Below, piece after piece: positions 35,717-50,781 of a stretch of DNA of 64,000 bases. The notes under the pieces are model-generated. The model worked only from the letters and a program-made list of their open reading frames with translations, was not told the DNA's origin and ran no database searches. This DNA is from Acetobacter lambici. Lineage in GTDB: Bacteria > Pseudomonadota > Alphaproteobacteria > Acetobacterales > Acetobacteraceae. The number at the start of each line of letters is the position of its first letter. Within the stretch, counting starts at the first letter, position 1. A program made the position numbers and the translations under genes. The stretch lies in assembly GCF_011516885.1 (NCBI RefSeq), contig NZ_WOTD01000012.1, forward strand, positions 1 to 64,000. The letters are read 5' to 3'.

Positions 35717-37149
35717 ATGACACCGCGCACTCCCCAGCTTCCCCCGAGCTTAGTCTGGCGGACCGCCTGCACAAAAAACGGACCAATAGCCCGGCCAGTT
35801 CCACACTGCGCATGAGCGGGGGGGACGGGTCACTCCCTCTCCCGCCCAGTGAGCGCAACAAGCGCCCGCACACATGGCGCAACGGCTACAGCGCCGTGCT
35901 GGATATTGGTTCGACCAAAATTACCTGCCTGATCGGCAAGGGCGAGGCCAACGGCATGCTACGCGTGGCAGGCTATGGCTGGCGCCGCTCCGCTGGTGTC
36001 CGCAACGGCGCCATTACCGAGTTGCAGGAGGCCGAGGCCGCCATACGCGCAACCGTGGCGCAGGCCGAGAACATGGCCGAACGCACCATAGACAAGGTAG
36101 TAGTCAACCTGTCCTGCGGGCATCCGGCCAGCCGCCTGTTCAATGTCCGCTGGCCCATTGGCGGGCGCGTGGTAACAGAGGCGGATATCCGCCGTGTGGT
36201 CACAGAGGGCCGCGTACAGGCCACCGTGCAGGGGCGCGAGGTCATTCACACCCTGCCCATAGACTTTACGGTGGATGATACCGAGGGCGTGTCTGACCCA
36301 AGGGGGCATCTGTGCGAAACGCTCAAAGCCCGCCTGCACATCATTGACGCCGCCACCACTGCCCTGCTGAACCTTGAGACCGTTCTCAGCCGTGCGGAAC
36401 TACGCATGGAAGCCCTTGTCTCCTCCCCCCTCGCCTCCGGCCTGTCCGTGCTGGACAGGGATGAGCGCGACCTTGGCACAACGGTTGTGGACATGGGCGG
36501 GGGCACCACGTCGCTCGCGGTGTTTGGTGAAGGGCAGATCCTGCACACGGCCCAGATTGGCGTGGGGGGGCTGCATGTTACGCGCGACATTGCCCGTGGC
36601 CTTGGCACATCGCTCGACAACGCCGAGCGCTTGAAAACCGTGTACGGCAGCGCCGATCTGGCCTCCGATGTGGAGGACGAAATCCTGACCGTGGAACTGC
36701 TGGGCAATGATGTGCCGCATTTTGAGCAGATATCCCGCGCCCAGCTTGGCCGCATCATCCGCCCCCGTATGGAGGAAACGCTGGAACTGGTGCGCGAAAA
36801 ACTGGATGGCGCGGGCCTTGGCATGGCGGCCAGTGGTCGCATTGTGCTCACTGGTGGCGGCTCCCTACTGGATGGAATCCGCCCGCTGGCCGAGCGTATT
36901 CTGGGGGTGCCGGTCAGTGTTGGCCGCCATTCCGGCCCCGGCTTTACGCGCTCGGTCCGACTTGGCCGCCCCAAAAATATTGCAGGTCTGCCAGAAGATA
37001 CAGCCGCTGCGGCAGGCTTTGCCACGGCAGCGGGACTGCTGTTCTGGGCGGCCAGTGCGGAGCGTCCGTTCAGCGATGTGGAATTCCGTGAAGCAGCGCC
37101 AAGTGGCTTTTTTCAAAAACTGGTTGCTTTTATTCGTGAGAGGGTTTGA
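35713..37149 (+). CDS. ftsA: Cell division protein FtsA with N-terminal extension
   Basis: 478 residues. The actin-like core starts at about residue 58 (YSAVLDIGSTKITCLIG, the phosphate-1 loop), preceded by ~55 polar, Ser/Pro-rich residues not found in classical FtsA. Other motifs: VVNLSCGHPASR, VDMGGGTTSLAVF (phosphate 2), IVLTGGGSLLDGI (adenosine) and a C-terminal amphipathic helix (FFQKLVAFIRERV) for membrane attachment. It anchors FtsZ filaments. The start overlaps ftsQ; an internal start after the extension is possible but would lose the coupling. Confidence 0.95.
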   Translation: MNDTAHSPASPELSLADRLHKKRTNSPASSTLRMSGGDGSLPLPPSERNKRPHTWRNGYSAVLDIGSTKITCLIGKGEANGMLRVAGYGWRRSAGVRNGAITELQEAEAAIRATVAQAENMAERTIDKVVVNLSCGHPASRLFNVRWPIGGRVVTEADIRRVVTEGRVQATVQGREVIHTLPIDFTVDDTEGVSDPRGHLCETLKARLHIIDAATTALLNLETVLSRAELRMEALVSSPLASGLSVLDRDERDLGTTVVDMGGGTTSLAVFGEGQILHTAQIGVGGLHVTRDIARGLGTSLDNAERLKTVYGSADLASDVEDEILTVELLGNDVPHFEQISRAQLGRIIRPRMEETLELVREKLDGAGLGMAASGRIVLTGGGSLLDGIRPLAERILGVPVSVGRHSGPGFTRSVRLGRPKNIAGLPEDTAAAAGFATAAGLLFWAASAERPFSDVEFREAAPSGFFQKLVAFIRERV

Positions 37150-37231
37150 TTTGCCCCTCAAAAGGTTGGTAAACTATTCGCAATCTTATCCGCCCCGCCC
37201 CCGTTAACCCGCCGCAGTCCGGGAGAGACAC

Positions 37232-38722
37232 ATGACACTCAACCTAACCGTTCCACCCCAGACTCATGCTGATTTTTCGCCCAAGATCACCGTTATAGGC
37301 GTTGGCGGCGGGGGGACGAACGCGGTTGACAACATGATTGCCTCCAACCTTGAAGGCGTGGAGTTTGTTGTTGCCAACACCGATGCGCAGAGTCTGGCCA
37401 AAAGTCTGGCCGACAGCCGCATTCAGCTTGGCCCGCACCTGACCCACGGTCTGGGTGCAGGCGCCAAACCCGAGGTCGGCCGCGCCGCGGCAGAAGAAGC
37501 CGCGGACGAAATTGCGCGGTATCTGGACGGCGCGCACATGGTTTTCATCACCACCGGCATGGGTGGCGGCACGGGCACAGGGGCGGCACCTGTTATTGCC
37601 CGCATGGCGCGCGAGCGGAACATTCTGACCATTGGCGTGGTCAGCAAGCCCTTTGCCTATGAGGGCAAGCGCCGGGCGCGCGTGGCGGATGAAGGGATTC
37701 AGGAACTTCAGCAGTATGTTGATACGCTGATCGTGATTCCCAACCAGAATCTTTTCCGCATTGCCAACGAACGCACCACCTTGCGTGAAGCCTACAAGCT
37801 GGCTGACGAAGTTTTGAACATGGGCGTGCGCGGCGTAACCGACCTGATGATGGAACGCGGCTACGTCAACCTCGATTTTGCCGACATCCGCAGTGTTATG
37901 GCCGAAATGGGCAAGGCCATGATGGGTACGGGCGAGGCCGAGGGCGACAACCGCGCGGTTGAGGCAGCGGAAGCCGCCATTTCCAACCCGCTGCTGGAAG
38001 ACACCTGCATGGCCACCGCCAAGGGTCTGCTGGTCAATGTAACCGGCGGCGAGGACATGACTTTCTTCGAAGCGGAAGAAGCCTTCAACCGCATCTGCCG
38101 CGAAGTGCCCGAAGATGCGAACATGATCTTTGGCACGGTCATTGAAGAAAAAATGAGCGGGCGCTTGCGTGTGTCCGTCGTAGCAACCGGCATTGACGTC
38201 CCCTCCGGCGGAGCCGAGCGCCCCCATCTGGCAGCGGTGGAAACCGAAGCACAGCCAGAACAGCCTTACGCGGCCCCAAGCGCGCAGCCTTCTGCCGCAC
38301 CAGCCGCACAGCAGATGCAGCCCCCCGTAGCGCAACAGCCCGCAGCCGCACCGCAGCCGCAGGCTTATGCGCCCCCACCCGGCCATGCAGCCCCGCCCGC
38401 GCACACCGTACCCGGTCAGGTTGCAGCCGCTGCGGCACAGCCACGCCAGCCTGCACCGGCCCCCGCTCCCGCACCGGCTGCATCCAAGCACGCCAACCTG
38501 TTCAGCGAGCCGCCGCGTCCTTCGGCCTACCCTGCGCAGGACCCTAATGCACGCAGCCTGTTTGGCCGTGTGACCGGCGCATTCCGCCGTGCCACCACGC
38601 CCGAAACACGGCAGGAACCCGTAGCGCAGTCCCAGCCCACCATCAGTCAGGCCGAACAGGGCAGCACGCGCCACGGCGAAGGGGATAACGGGTTGGAAAT
38701 TCCAACCTTTCTGCGCCGCTAA
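37232..38722 (+). CDS. ftsZ: Cell division GTPase FtsZ
   Basis: 496 residues, preceded by GGGAGAGAC. The tubulin-like GTPase domain spans about 15-325 with [12 protein letters not shown], the tubulin signature [13 protein letters not shown], and the T7 loop [12 protein letters not shown] Pro/Ala/Gln-rich linker of about 140 residues follows, and the protein ends with the FtsA-binding peptide LEIPTFLRR. The long linker is common in alphaproteobacteria. An 82-base gap separates it from ftsA, so an extra promoter is possible; a hairpin follows it. Confidence 0.98.
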   Translation: MTLNLTVPPQTHADFSPKITVIGVGGGGTNAVDNMIASNLEGVEFVVANTDAQSLAKSLADSRIQLGPHLTHGLGAGAKPEVGRAAAEEAADEIARYLDGAHMVFITTGMGGGTGTGAAPVIARMARERNILTIGVVSKPFAYEGKRRARVADEGIQELQQYVDTLIVIPNQNLFRIANERTTLREAYKLADEVLNMGVRGVTDLMMERGYVNLDFADIRSVMAEMGKAMMGTGEAEGDNRAVEAAEAAISNPLLEDTCMATAKGLLVNVTGGEDMTFFEAEEAFNRICREVPEDANMIFGTVIEEKMSGRLRVSVVATGIDVPSGGAERPHLAAVETEAQPEQPYAAPSAQPSAAPAAQQMQPPVAQQPAAAPQPQAYAPPPGHAAPPAHTVPGQVAAAAAQPRQPAPAPAPAPAASKHANLFSEPPRPSAYPAQDPNARSLFGRVTGAFRRATTPETRQEPVAQSQPTISQAEQGSTRHGEGDNGLEIPTFLRR

Positions 38723-38738
38723 ACCTGATTACGGCACA

Positions 38739-38771
38739 CCCCACCCTATGGCCGCCAGCCGCAGGGTGGGG
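38739..38771 (+). terminator. Hairpin after ftsZ
   Basis: CCCCACCCT (38739-38747) pairs with AGGGTGGGG (38763-38771). There is no T-run, so termination may be partial or Rho-assisted before lpxC. Confidence 0.5.
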
Positions 38772-38872
38772 GATGAAACAGATAGCAATAATCATTGACT
38801 CGCATCTGCTCCAAACAGGCCCTAGCGTTAGTGTGACGTAATTTTCCACACGAACATGGGGCGGTCGGGATC

Positions 38873-39853
38873 ATGGATAATCTGTCTGGGGAGTTGACCC
38901 CATATTCCAAATCTGTGGAGACCCTCCCGATCACCATGCGACAGATACGCCCTAAAGCCGCACCCGCCCAACATACCCTGCACCACGCTATTTCCGCAGT
39001 GGGCATTGGCCTGCATACGGGCCGCTCCATCAACATGACCATTGCCCCCGCACCGGCAGGACATGGCATTGTTTTCCAGCGCACGGACCTGCCCAATGCA
39101 GCCCCCTTGCCCGCTCGGTATGACTATGTGGTAGAAACGCACCTGAGCACCGTGCTGGGTGAAAAAACACGCCCCGAAAACCGGGTCGCCACGGTTGAGC
39201 ATCTGATGGCCGCTTTTTGTGGCTGCGCCATTGATAACGCGCTTGTTCTGGTCGATGGGCCAGAAACGCCGGTGTTTGATGGTTCGGCCACGGATTTTGT
39301 TTTTCTGCTCGACTGCGCCGGGCGCAAGGCGCAGGACCTGCCCCGCCGTATGGTGCAGGTTGTGGAGCCCATTCGGGTTGAACACCAGAATGCATGGGTG
39401 GAACTGCTCCCCCACAATAGCTCAACCCCGCATCTGTCCATGAGCATCGACTTTTCCGCCCGCGCCATTGGCGTGCAGAATTACGCACTGGACCTGACCC
39501 CCACATCCTTCCGTAACGAGCTTGCGCGCAACCGCACCTTTGCCATGCGGCAGGAAATTGAAGCCCTGCATCAGGCCGGGCTGGCACTTGGTGGATCTTT
39601 GGACAACGCCATTGTTGTGGATAATGACGTTGTGCTTAACCCTGCGGGTCTGCGCTGTCCGGACGAGTTCATCCGCCACAAGATCATGGATGCGGTAGGC
39701 GACCTTTATCTGGCCGGTTGCGTGCTGAACGCCAGCTTTAGGGGCCATCGTTCTGGCCATACGCTGAACAACCTGGCGCTCAATGCTCTGTTTGCCCAAA
39801 GCACGGCCTGGCAGGACATGACAAACCTGCAATCCACGTCCGCTGCGGCCTGA
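38873..39853 (+). CDS. lpxC: UDP-3-O-acyl-N-acetylglucosamine deacetylase
   Basis: 326 residues from ATG 38873; an alternative ATG at 38936 (MRQIRPKAAPAQHTL) would give the more usual length of about 305. It catalyses the committed step of lipid A synthesis. Zn-site and catalytic motifs: VATVEHLMAAF, the HxxxD-type block in FIRHKIMDAVGDLYLAG and the final His in GHRSGHTLNN. The GLHTGR motif near residue 45 is the conserved start of the first domain. It lies after ftsZ as in many proteobacteria. Confidence 0.95.
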   Translation: MDNLSGELTPYSKSVETLPITMRQIRPKAAPAQHTLHHAISAVGIGLHTGRSINMTIAPAPAGHGIVFQRTDLPNAAPLPARYDYVVETHLSTVLGEKTRPENRVATVEHLMAAFCGCAIDNALVLVDGPETPVFDGSATDFVFLLDCAGRKAQDLPRRMVQVVEPIRVEHQNAWVELLPHNSSTPHLSMSIDFSARAIGVQNYALDLTPTSFRNELARNRTFAMRQEIEALHQAGLALGGSLDNAIVVDNDVVLNPAGLRCPDEFIRHKIMDAVGDLYLAGCVLNASFRGHRSGHTLNNLALNALFAQSTAWQDMTNLQSTSAAA

Positions 39854-39950
39854 CCAGCTTTTTGCACGGAGCTTTCAATAATCGGCGTTTCTGTGCTTTT
39901 CTTGACCCGCTGACATGCTATAAGATTTTGTCTCGATCTGAAGAGCCGGT

Positions 39951-40970
39951 ATGTTTGATATTTCTATAAAAACACAGTCAGTCCGTCGTTGTCTGCCGTT
40001 CGTGCTCTCAGCTTTTGTGCTGACCGGGCTGACTGGGTGCAGTCTGCTGACTGGTAGCAAAAAAGCCCCGATTGCTCCCAAGATTGCGCCCCCGGAGACG
40101 CTCTATAACAACGGCATTGATGCCCTGCGCACCCGCCGTTACGAACTGGCTGCCGCCGAGTTTGAAACGCTCCAGCAGAATTATCCCTATTCGGGCTACA
40201 TTCCCAATTCGCAGTTGATGGAAGGGTATTCCTACTACCTTAAAGGAAAATACCCCGAAGCCGTGCAGCAGTTGAACCGTTTTATCAGCCTGCACCCCAC
40301 CAGCACCGATTCCGCCTATGCCTATTACCTGCGCTCGCTCTGCTTTTATGAGCAGATTGCGGATGTGCAGCGTGACCAGCAGGGTACGGCGGAAGCCATG
40401 GATGCGCTGGAAGAAGTGGTAACCCGCTTCCCCCAGAGCAAATATGCCCGCGACGCCCAGCTTAAAATCGACCTGTGCCGTGACCATCTGGCAGGTAAGG
40501 AAATGCTGGTTGGCCGCTATTACCAGCGCGAACGCAATTATGAAGGCGCGATCAACCGCTACCAGCGCGTTGTGCAGGACTTCCAGACCACCAACCATGT
40601 GCCAGAAGCACTCGAACGCATGGTGGAAGTGTACCTTGATCTGGGGCTGACCGATCAGGCCCGCAAATCCGCCATTGTTCTGGGTTACAACTACCCCAGT
40701 AGCCAGTGGTACCACTACGCCTACAACAAGCTGAAAAACTACCACCTGCTGGATGACAAGCTTCCGCTTCCCGGTGTGGCTGTTACGACACCCGCAAAGC
40801 AGGACATTGTTAAATCTCAGGCGTCCGATACGCGGGATGAGCGTATGGCAGCACCCGCAGCCATGCAGCCGAACGCCTCAGCCCCACAGGCCACCCCGGC
40901 GCAGAGTGCACCGGCGATTCCTGCCAAAACCCAGCCTGCCGCCCCCCCTGCCCCTGTCGCCAAAAAGTAA
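39951..40970 (+). CDS. bamD: Outer-membrane assembly lipoprotein BamD
   Basis: 339 residues. A signal sequence with the lipobox LTGC (lipidated Cys30) is followed by five TPR-like repeats (NNGIDALRTRRYELAAAEFETL, EGYSYYLKGKYPEAVQQLNRF, VTRFPQSKYARDAQLK and so on), the BamD fold. The C-terminal ~75 residues are Ala/Pro/Gln-rich and probably disordered, longer than in E. coli. It is an essential part of the BAM complex that inserts beta-barrels. GAAGAGCCGG precedes the start. Confidence 0.94.
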   Translation: MFDISIKTQSVRRCLPFVLSAFVLTGLTGCSLLTGSKKAPIAPKIAPPETLYNNGIDALRTRRYELAAAEFETLQQNYPYSGYIPNSQLMEGYSYYLKGKYPEAVQQLNRFISLHPTSTDSAYAYYLRSLCFYEQIADVQRDQQGTAEAMDALEEVVTRFPQSKYARDAQLKIDLCRDHLAGKEMLVGRYYQRERNYEGAINRYQRVVQDFQTTNHVPEALERMVEVYLDLGLTDQARKSAIVLGYNYPSSQWYHYAYNKLKNYHLLDDKLPLPGVAVTTPAKQDIVKSQASDTRDERMAAPAAMQPNASAPQATPAQSAPAIPAKTQPAAPPAPVAKK

Positions 40971-40992
40971 TGCAGCTTTCTCACTTTCCCTC

Positions 40993-41021
40993 TTGAATTA
41001 AGAACACAACAGGAACATACA
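40993..41021 (+). promoter_or_regulatory. recN promoter with LexA box
   Basis: GAACACAACAGGAAC (41002-41016) is an exact GAAC-N7-GAAC LexA box. It fills the 17-base spacer between TTGAAT (40993-40998) and a weak -10 CATACA (41016-41021). recN is a standard member of alphaproteobacterial SOS regulons, so LexA control here is well supported by context. Confidence 0.72.
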
Positions 41022-41080
41022 GAACAGGCCTTCCCGCCCGGAGCTAGGATATGCCTGTTCAGGCTCAAGCGGGAACAGGC
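41022..41080. repeat. Three GAACAGGC copies in the recN leader
   Basis: GAACAGGC occurs at 41022-41029 and 41073-41080 and inverted (GCCTGTTC) at 41053-41060. The first two can form an 8-bp stem in the RNA, or the last two a shorter-loop stem. The GAAC halves resemble LexA half-sites, so these may be additional weak operators or a structured leader. Confidence 0.5.
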
Positions 41081-41147
41081 GCAATTCTTTGGTCTGTTCC
41101 GCAGACTCCAGTCATTTAAGGTGTGAACCTAAAAGCCGGATGTCGCC

Positions 41148-44956
<3,809 letters not shown>

Positions 44957-45179
44957 AAGCGCCACACCCGCAGTTTTTTACCATTTACCTGTAAAAGAGA
45001 GATTGCCCGACGGCCAAATCTGCGCCATGCTGGCGAGCAACGAAGGGGTGGAGTTCGTCGTCCAAACCAAAAATAAAAATTCCGTGCCCAGTCCGGCTGC
45101 TGTTCCGGTATCCCCTGTTCCCATCCCCTCGGTCGGAACTTCAGCTCGTCTGGCACAAAAGAATGAAGTGAACGGCAAA

Positions 45180-47855
<2,676 letters not shown>

Positions 47856-47863
47856 GGAAAGAA

Positions 47864-47894
47864 TGGCCGCCCCCAACCGGGGCGGCCATTTTTC
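47864..47894 (+). terminator. Strong terminator between ppdK and the PDRP gene
   Basis: GGCCGCCCC and GGGGCGGCC form a perfect 9-bp stem around a 5-base loop, extended by a flanking T-A pair and followed by TTTTTC. It ends only about 12 bases before the next ATG, leaving no room for a promoter between them. Confidence 0.85.
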
Positions 47895-47905
47895 AATCTG
47901 ATATC

Positions 47906-48733
47906 ATGCAAAAAATTCTTACTCTCCACCTCGTATCCGAGGCGACGGGGCAGACGCTCGATTCCGTGGCGCGGGCCTGCATAGCGCAGTTCCCCAATAC
48001 GGAAGTCCGGCTACGGCACTGGAACCTGATCCGTACCCAGATCCAGCTCCGGCGGGTTTTGCGGCATATTGCCAATAACCGTGGGCCGGTCATGTCCACC
48101 CTGACGGACCCGATCCTTCAGGCGGATATGGAAGCAGGCTGTGCGAGCCTTCAGATCAGGCTGTTGGACGTACTGGACAACGCCCTGCACTTTCTGGCCG
48201 AGGAAACAGGGGAAGAGGCAACCCGCCACCCCGGCGGCCAGTACATTATGGACGAAAACTACTACCAGCGCATTGAGGCCATGCATTACGTGCTGGCCCA
48301 TGATGATGGGCAGGAAACGCGCGGCCTGAACAAGGCTGACGTTATTCTGGTTGGTGTGTCCCGCGTGTCCAAAACACCGACCTGCTTCTATCTGGCCAAC
48401 AGGGGCATAAAGGCTGCCAACGTGCCGCTGGTTATGGGCATAGAACCACCCGAAGCCCTGTTTACCACGACCAAGCCGGTTATTGGCCTGACCATAGACC
48501 CCGAACGCCTGATTGAAATCCGCCGCAACCGCCTGAACCAGATGATACCGGGCAAGTCCCGCCCGGAAGCCATAACGGATTACGCGTATATTGATCTGGA
48601 AAAAGTGCAGGAAGAACTGCACTGGGCAAGGCGCTTATGCCGCCGCCATAACTGGCCGGTCATTGATGTGACACGCCGTTCCATTGAGGAGTCCTCTGCC
48701 TCCATACTGGAACTGATTGCCACAACCACCTGA
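47906..48733 (+). CDS. PPDK regulatory kinase/pyrophosphorylase (DUF299)
   Basis: 275 residues, pyruvate-phosphate-dikinase regulatory protein. It has the P-loop-like GVSRVSKTP (about 150-158), the LHLVSEATGQTLD N-terminus and IDPERLIEIRRNRL, the conserved PDRP blocks. The family inactivates PPDK by ADP-dependent phosphorylation of a Thr next to the catalytic His and reverses it by phosphate-dependent dephosphorylation. Location right behind ppdK supports this over the PEP-synthase version. No Shine-Dalgarno is visible before the ATG, and a strong terminator lies immediately upstream. Confidence 0.93.
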   Translation: MQKILTLHLVSEATGQTLDSVARACIAQFPNTEVRLRHWNLIRTQIQLRRVLRHIANNRGPVMSTLTDPILQADMEAGCASLQIRLLDVLDNALHFLAEETGEEATRHPGGQYIMDENYYQRIEAMHYVLAHDDGQETRGLNKADVILVGVSRVSKTPTCFYLANRGIKAANVPLVMGIEPPEALFTTTKPVIGLTIDPERLIEIRRNRLNQMIPGKSRPEAITDYAYIDLEKVQEELHWARRLCRRHNWPVIDVTRRSIEESSASILELIATTT

Positions 48734-48806
48734 ATACCCCTACGCCCTCCATTCTGCCCCTGAACGTGGCAAGAGTGGAGGTATGGGAGCCTGCTCCCGG
48801 CCTTCT

Positions 48807-48845
48807 GGCTCTGGCGTTAGTAAACCAGAGCCATGCTTTTTTCTG
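48807..48845 (+). terminator. Terminator after the PDRP gene
   Basis: GGCTCTGG (48807-48814) and CCAGAGCC (48825-48832) form a perfect 8-bp stem, with ATGC and then TTTTTT. It faces the convergent gene at 48864. Confidence 0.85.
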
Positions 48846-48863
48846 AGTAAGCTTTAAGGTGGC

Positions 48864-49256
48864 CTAGTCGGCCATTTCCTGAGCTGTCAGTCTTTGCACC
48901 CGGATAGCCTGCCCCTGTGCGTTATAATAAATCACGCTGCTACCACGGCGTTGAGCATACCCATCAGGCTGACCGTCCTTGGTCCAGAACAGCAGGCGGT
49001 TTGTATCGGGCTGCTCCACTATTCTGTCCCCCTGCGGGACAAAGTGGTATTTGCTAAAGTCCTTGTGTGCACGCGGCAAAGGTAACTTGCCCGCCAGATT
49101 ATGCATGCTGGACGCACGATGGGCGTCCGAATCATCATCATCCCCACCATTCAGCGGGTCGCCATCGGCATATGCGGGAACACCGGCCACCAAGGGCAGT
49201 GCAACCGCACACAGACCGAACATGACTTTCCATTTTTTACGGAATACCGGCATCAT
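48864..49256 (-). CDS. Small secreted protein of unknown function
   Basis: 130 residues, not a family I recognise. A clear Sec signal peptide (FRKKWKVMFGLCAVALPLVAGVPAYA, cleavage after AYA near residue 30) is followed by an acidic run (GGDDDDSD) and a basic/polar mature part ending with SSVIYYNAQGQAIRVQRLTAQEMAD. It has no cysteines in the mature part. Minus-strand gene between two plus-strand transcription units. Confidence 0.75.
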   Translation of the reverse strand: MMPVFRKKWKVMFGLCAVALPLVAGVPAYADGDPLNGGDDDDSDAHRASSMHNLAGKLPLPRAHKDFSKYHFVPQGDRIVEQPDTNRLLFWTKDGQPDGYAQRRGSSVIYYNAQGQAIRVQRLTAQEMAD

Positions 49257-49460
49257 GTCGGTGCTTCCTCCTTTATCCAGACCTCTGATGGCAAGGCTTG
49301 CCAGTTGTGGGCTTACCGTATCACAGGTTAACGCCTGTTACCGCGTTACTCCTGTTACAAAAGACTGTCAGCCCCCAGTTTTGCATGGGCAATCACCCAT
49401 CACTGCCGACCCACGCCACCTGACTTGCCCGAACCGGAGCGGAAGGGATAAGAAGGCCGC

Positions 49461-50072
49461 ATGACACAAACGCTGGTCGGTCCTTTTTTGCTGGAACGGG
49501 ATATTAAAAAAAGCCGCTTCCTTGCGCGCGCCACACCCATTGCCAGCATTGCCGAAGCCGATGCCTTTATTGCCAGCATTGCCGCAGCCGAGCCAGACGC
49601 GACCCACCATTGCTGGGCGTGGCAGTTTGGCCCCCATTGCCGCTGCCACGATGCGGGAGAACCCTCTGGCACGGCAGGTCGGCCTATCTTGCAGGTGGTT
49701 GTGGCCCAGAAGCTGGACCGGGTCGCTATTGTGGTGTCACGCTGGTTTGGGGGGATCAAGCTTGGTGCGGGCGGTCTGGTCCGCGCTTATGCTGGCACAG
49801 CCGCCGAATGCCTGCGCGAAGCCCCGAAGGAAGAACTGATCGAGCGGGTCAGGCTTGGATTCCACTGCCCGTTTTCTTTGCTGGGGATTGTTCAGGCGCG
49901 CCTGCCTGAATGGGGTGTTGAAGCCGAACCGCCCGTTTTTGATGAAAACGGCGCCTGGTTCCAGCTTTTGCTCCCCCTGGCTCTGCAACACGACGTGTGT
50001 GCAAAGCTGACCGACCTGACTAGTGGTCAGGCCGATATCCGTCTTATAGAGGACGAACCAACAGCCACCTAG
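49461..50072 (+). CDS. yigZ: YigZ/IMPACT-family protein
   Basis: 203 residues. The N-terminal IMPACT domain has KKSRFLARATPI, THHCWAW, CHDAGEPSGTAGRPIL and the signature VSRWFGGIKLGAGGLVRAYAGTA; a C-terminal UPF0029-like ferredoxin-fold domain follows. The eukaryotic homologue IMPACT modulates GCN2; the bacterial protein's role is not established, with ribosome- or nucleic-acid-linked suggestions. Convergent with the next gene, overlapping by four bases. Confidence 0.9.
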   Translation: MTQTLVGPFLLERDIKKSRFLARATPIASIAEADAFIASIAAAEPDATHHCWAWQFGPHCRCHDAGEPSGTAGRPILQVVVAQKLDRVAIVVSRWFGGIKLGAGGLVRAYAGTAAECLREAPKEELIERVRLGFHCPFSLLGIVQARLPEWGVEAEPPVFDENGAWFQLLLPLALQHDVCAKLTDLTSGQADIRLIEDEPTAT

Positions 50073-50473
50073 CGGGGGGTAACCCACCCGTTGCCTGTGG
50101 AATCCCCCACCTGCCCGGAGCCGAACGGCCCGGAATTCTGGTAGGCCGAACCATAACGCGACAGGTCCGAACCCGTAACCGAATCCCTGTGCACCTTGGC
50201 CAGATGGTCCGGGTCATCACCATGCTGGAACTCCATGGATGGAGCATCCTGATAACCGGGGGGCAGGCTACGGTGCCCATGTACGGTTTTTGATTCGGTC
50301 GATTTACCTGCACCAGCCCCCGTATCCATGTTGCCGCTCCCTTCGGAGAAGGAAACATCACCATCAGGGGTCATCAGGGGGTCCGCGTGGGCAACACTTA
50401 CCGCCCCCACAAGGCTTGCGCCCATGAGAAGGCCGGACATTACGTTTACAAACGGTCTACGCAGCTGCGCCAT
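50069..50473 (-). CDS. Small secreted protein of unknown function
   Basis: 134 residues. Signal peptide (PFVNVMSGLLMGASLVGAVSVAHA, cleavage near residue 30) followed by a Gly/Ser/Asp-rich mature part with HGHRSLPPGYQDAPSMEF and two similar-looking histidines. No domain is recognised. Its size, acidity and gene context resemble those of the protein at 48864-49256, but I see no clear sequence match. It diverges from the DAHP synthase gene. Confidence 0.72.
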   Translation of the reverse strand: MAQLRRPFVNVMSGLLMGASLVGAVSVAHADPLMTPDGDVSFSEGSGNMDTGAGAGKSTESKTVHGHRSLPPGYQDAPSMEFQHGDDPDHLAKVHRDSVTGSDLSRYGSAYQNSGPFGSGQVGDSTGNGWVTPR

Positions 50474-50781
50474 TGCGCGTTACCCCGCAAGAAAAAAGAA
50501 AAAACACCCCACTCGGGCCATAAACCAATGGCCGCGCGGGTTCCGTACTGGCAACCCTTATCACACCAAAAGTGCAAAAAACCAAATTCTCTGGCCAAGA
50601 GTGGAGCAGATGCCACACCATTGACCAGAACATGGCTTGAGCCAGCAAACGCTATTTGCGTAATCCGTGCATATTGGACATAAAGGCACCCGCCTTTGGC
50701 AAATTCATGCCCAAGAGAGATTGTTTTTACCATTCTGCTTACCATCTGTGTGTAATCAGCCCAACCGAACAGGAACGCGTT
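50474..50781. other. Intergenic region before the DAHP synthase gene
   Basis: About 308 bases. No gene is supported; it should hold the divergent promoters. I see a small AAAGGC/GCCTTT hairpin near 50683-50697 but no T-run, and no confident promoter hexamers. A regulatory leader for aromatic amino-acid synthesis is possible but not demonstrated. Confidence 0.4.

Noticed and set aside
37244-38674. 476-codon open frame on the minus strand opposite ftsZ
   Set aside because: It is the complement shadow of a GC-rich conserved gene; it has no family similarity and no ribosome binding site.
39902-39926. TTGACC and TATAAG as a bamD promoter
   Set aside because: Only about 12 bases separate the hexamers, too short for sigma-70 recognition.
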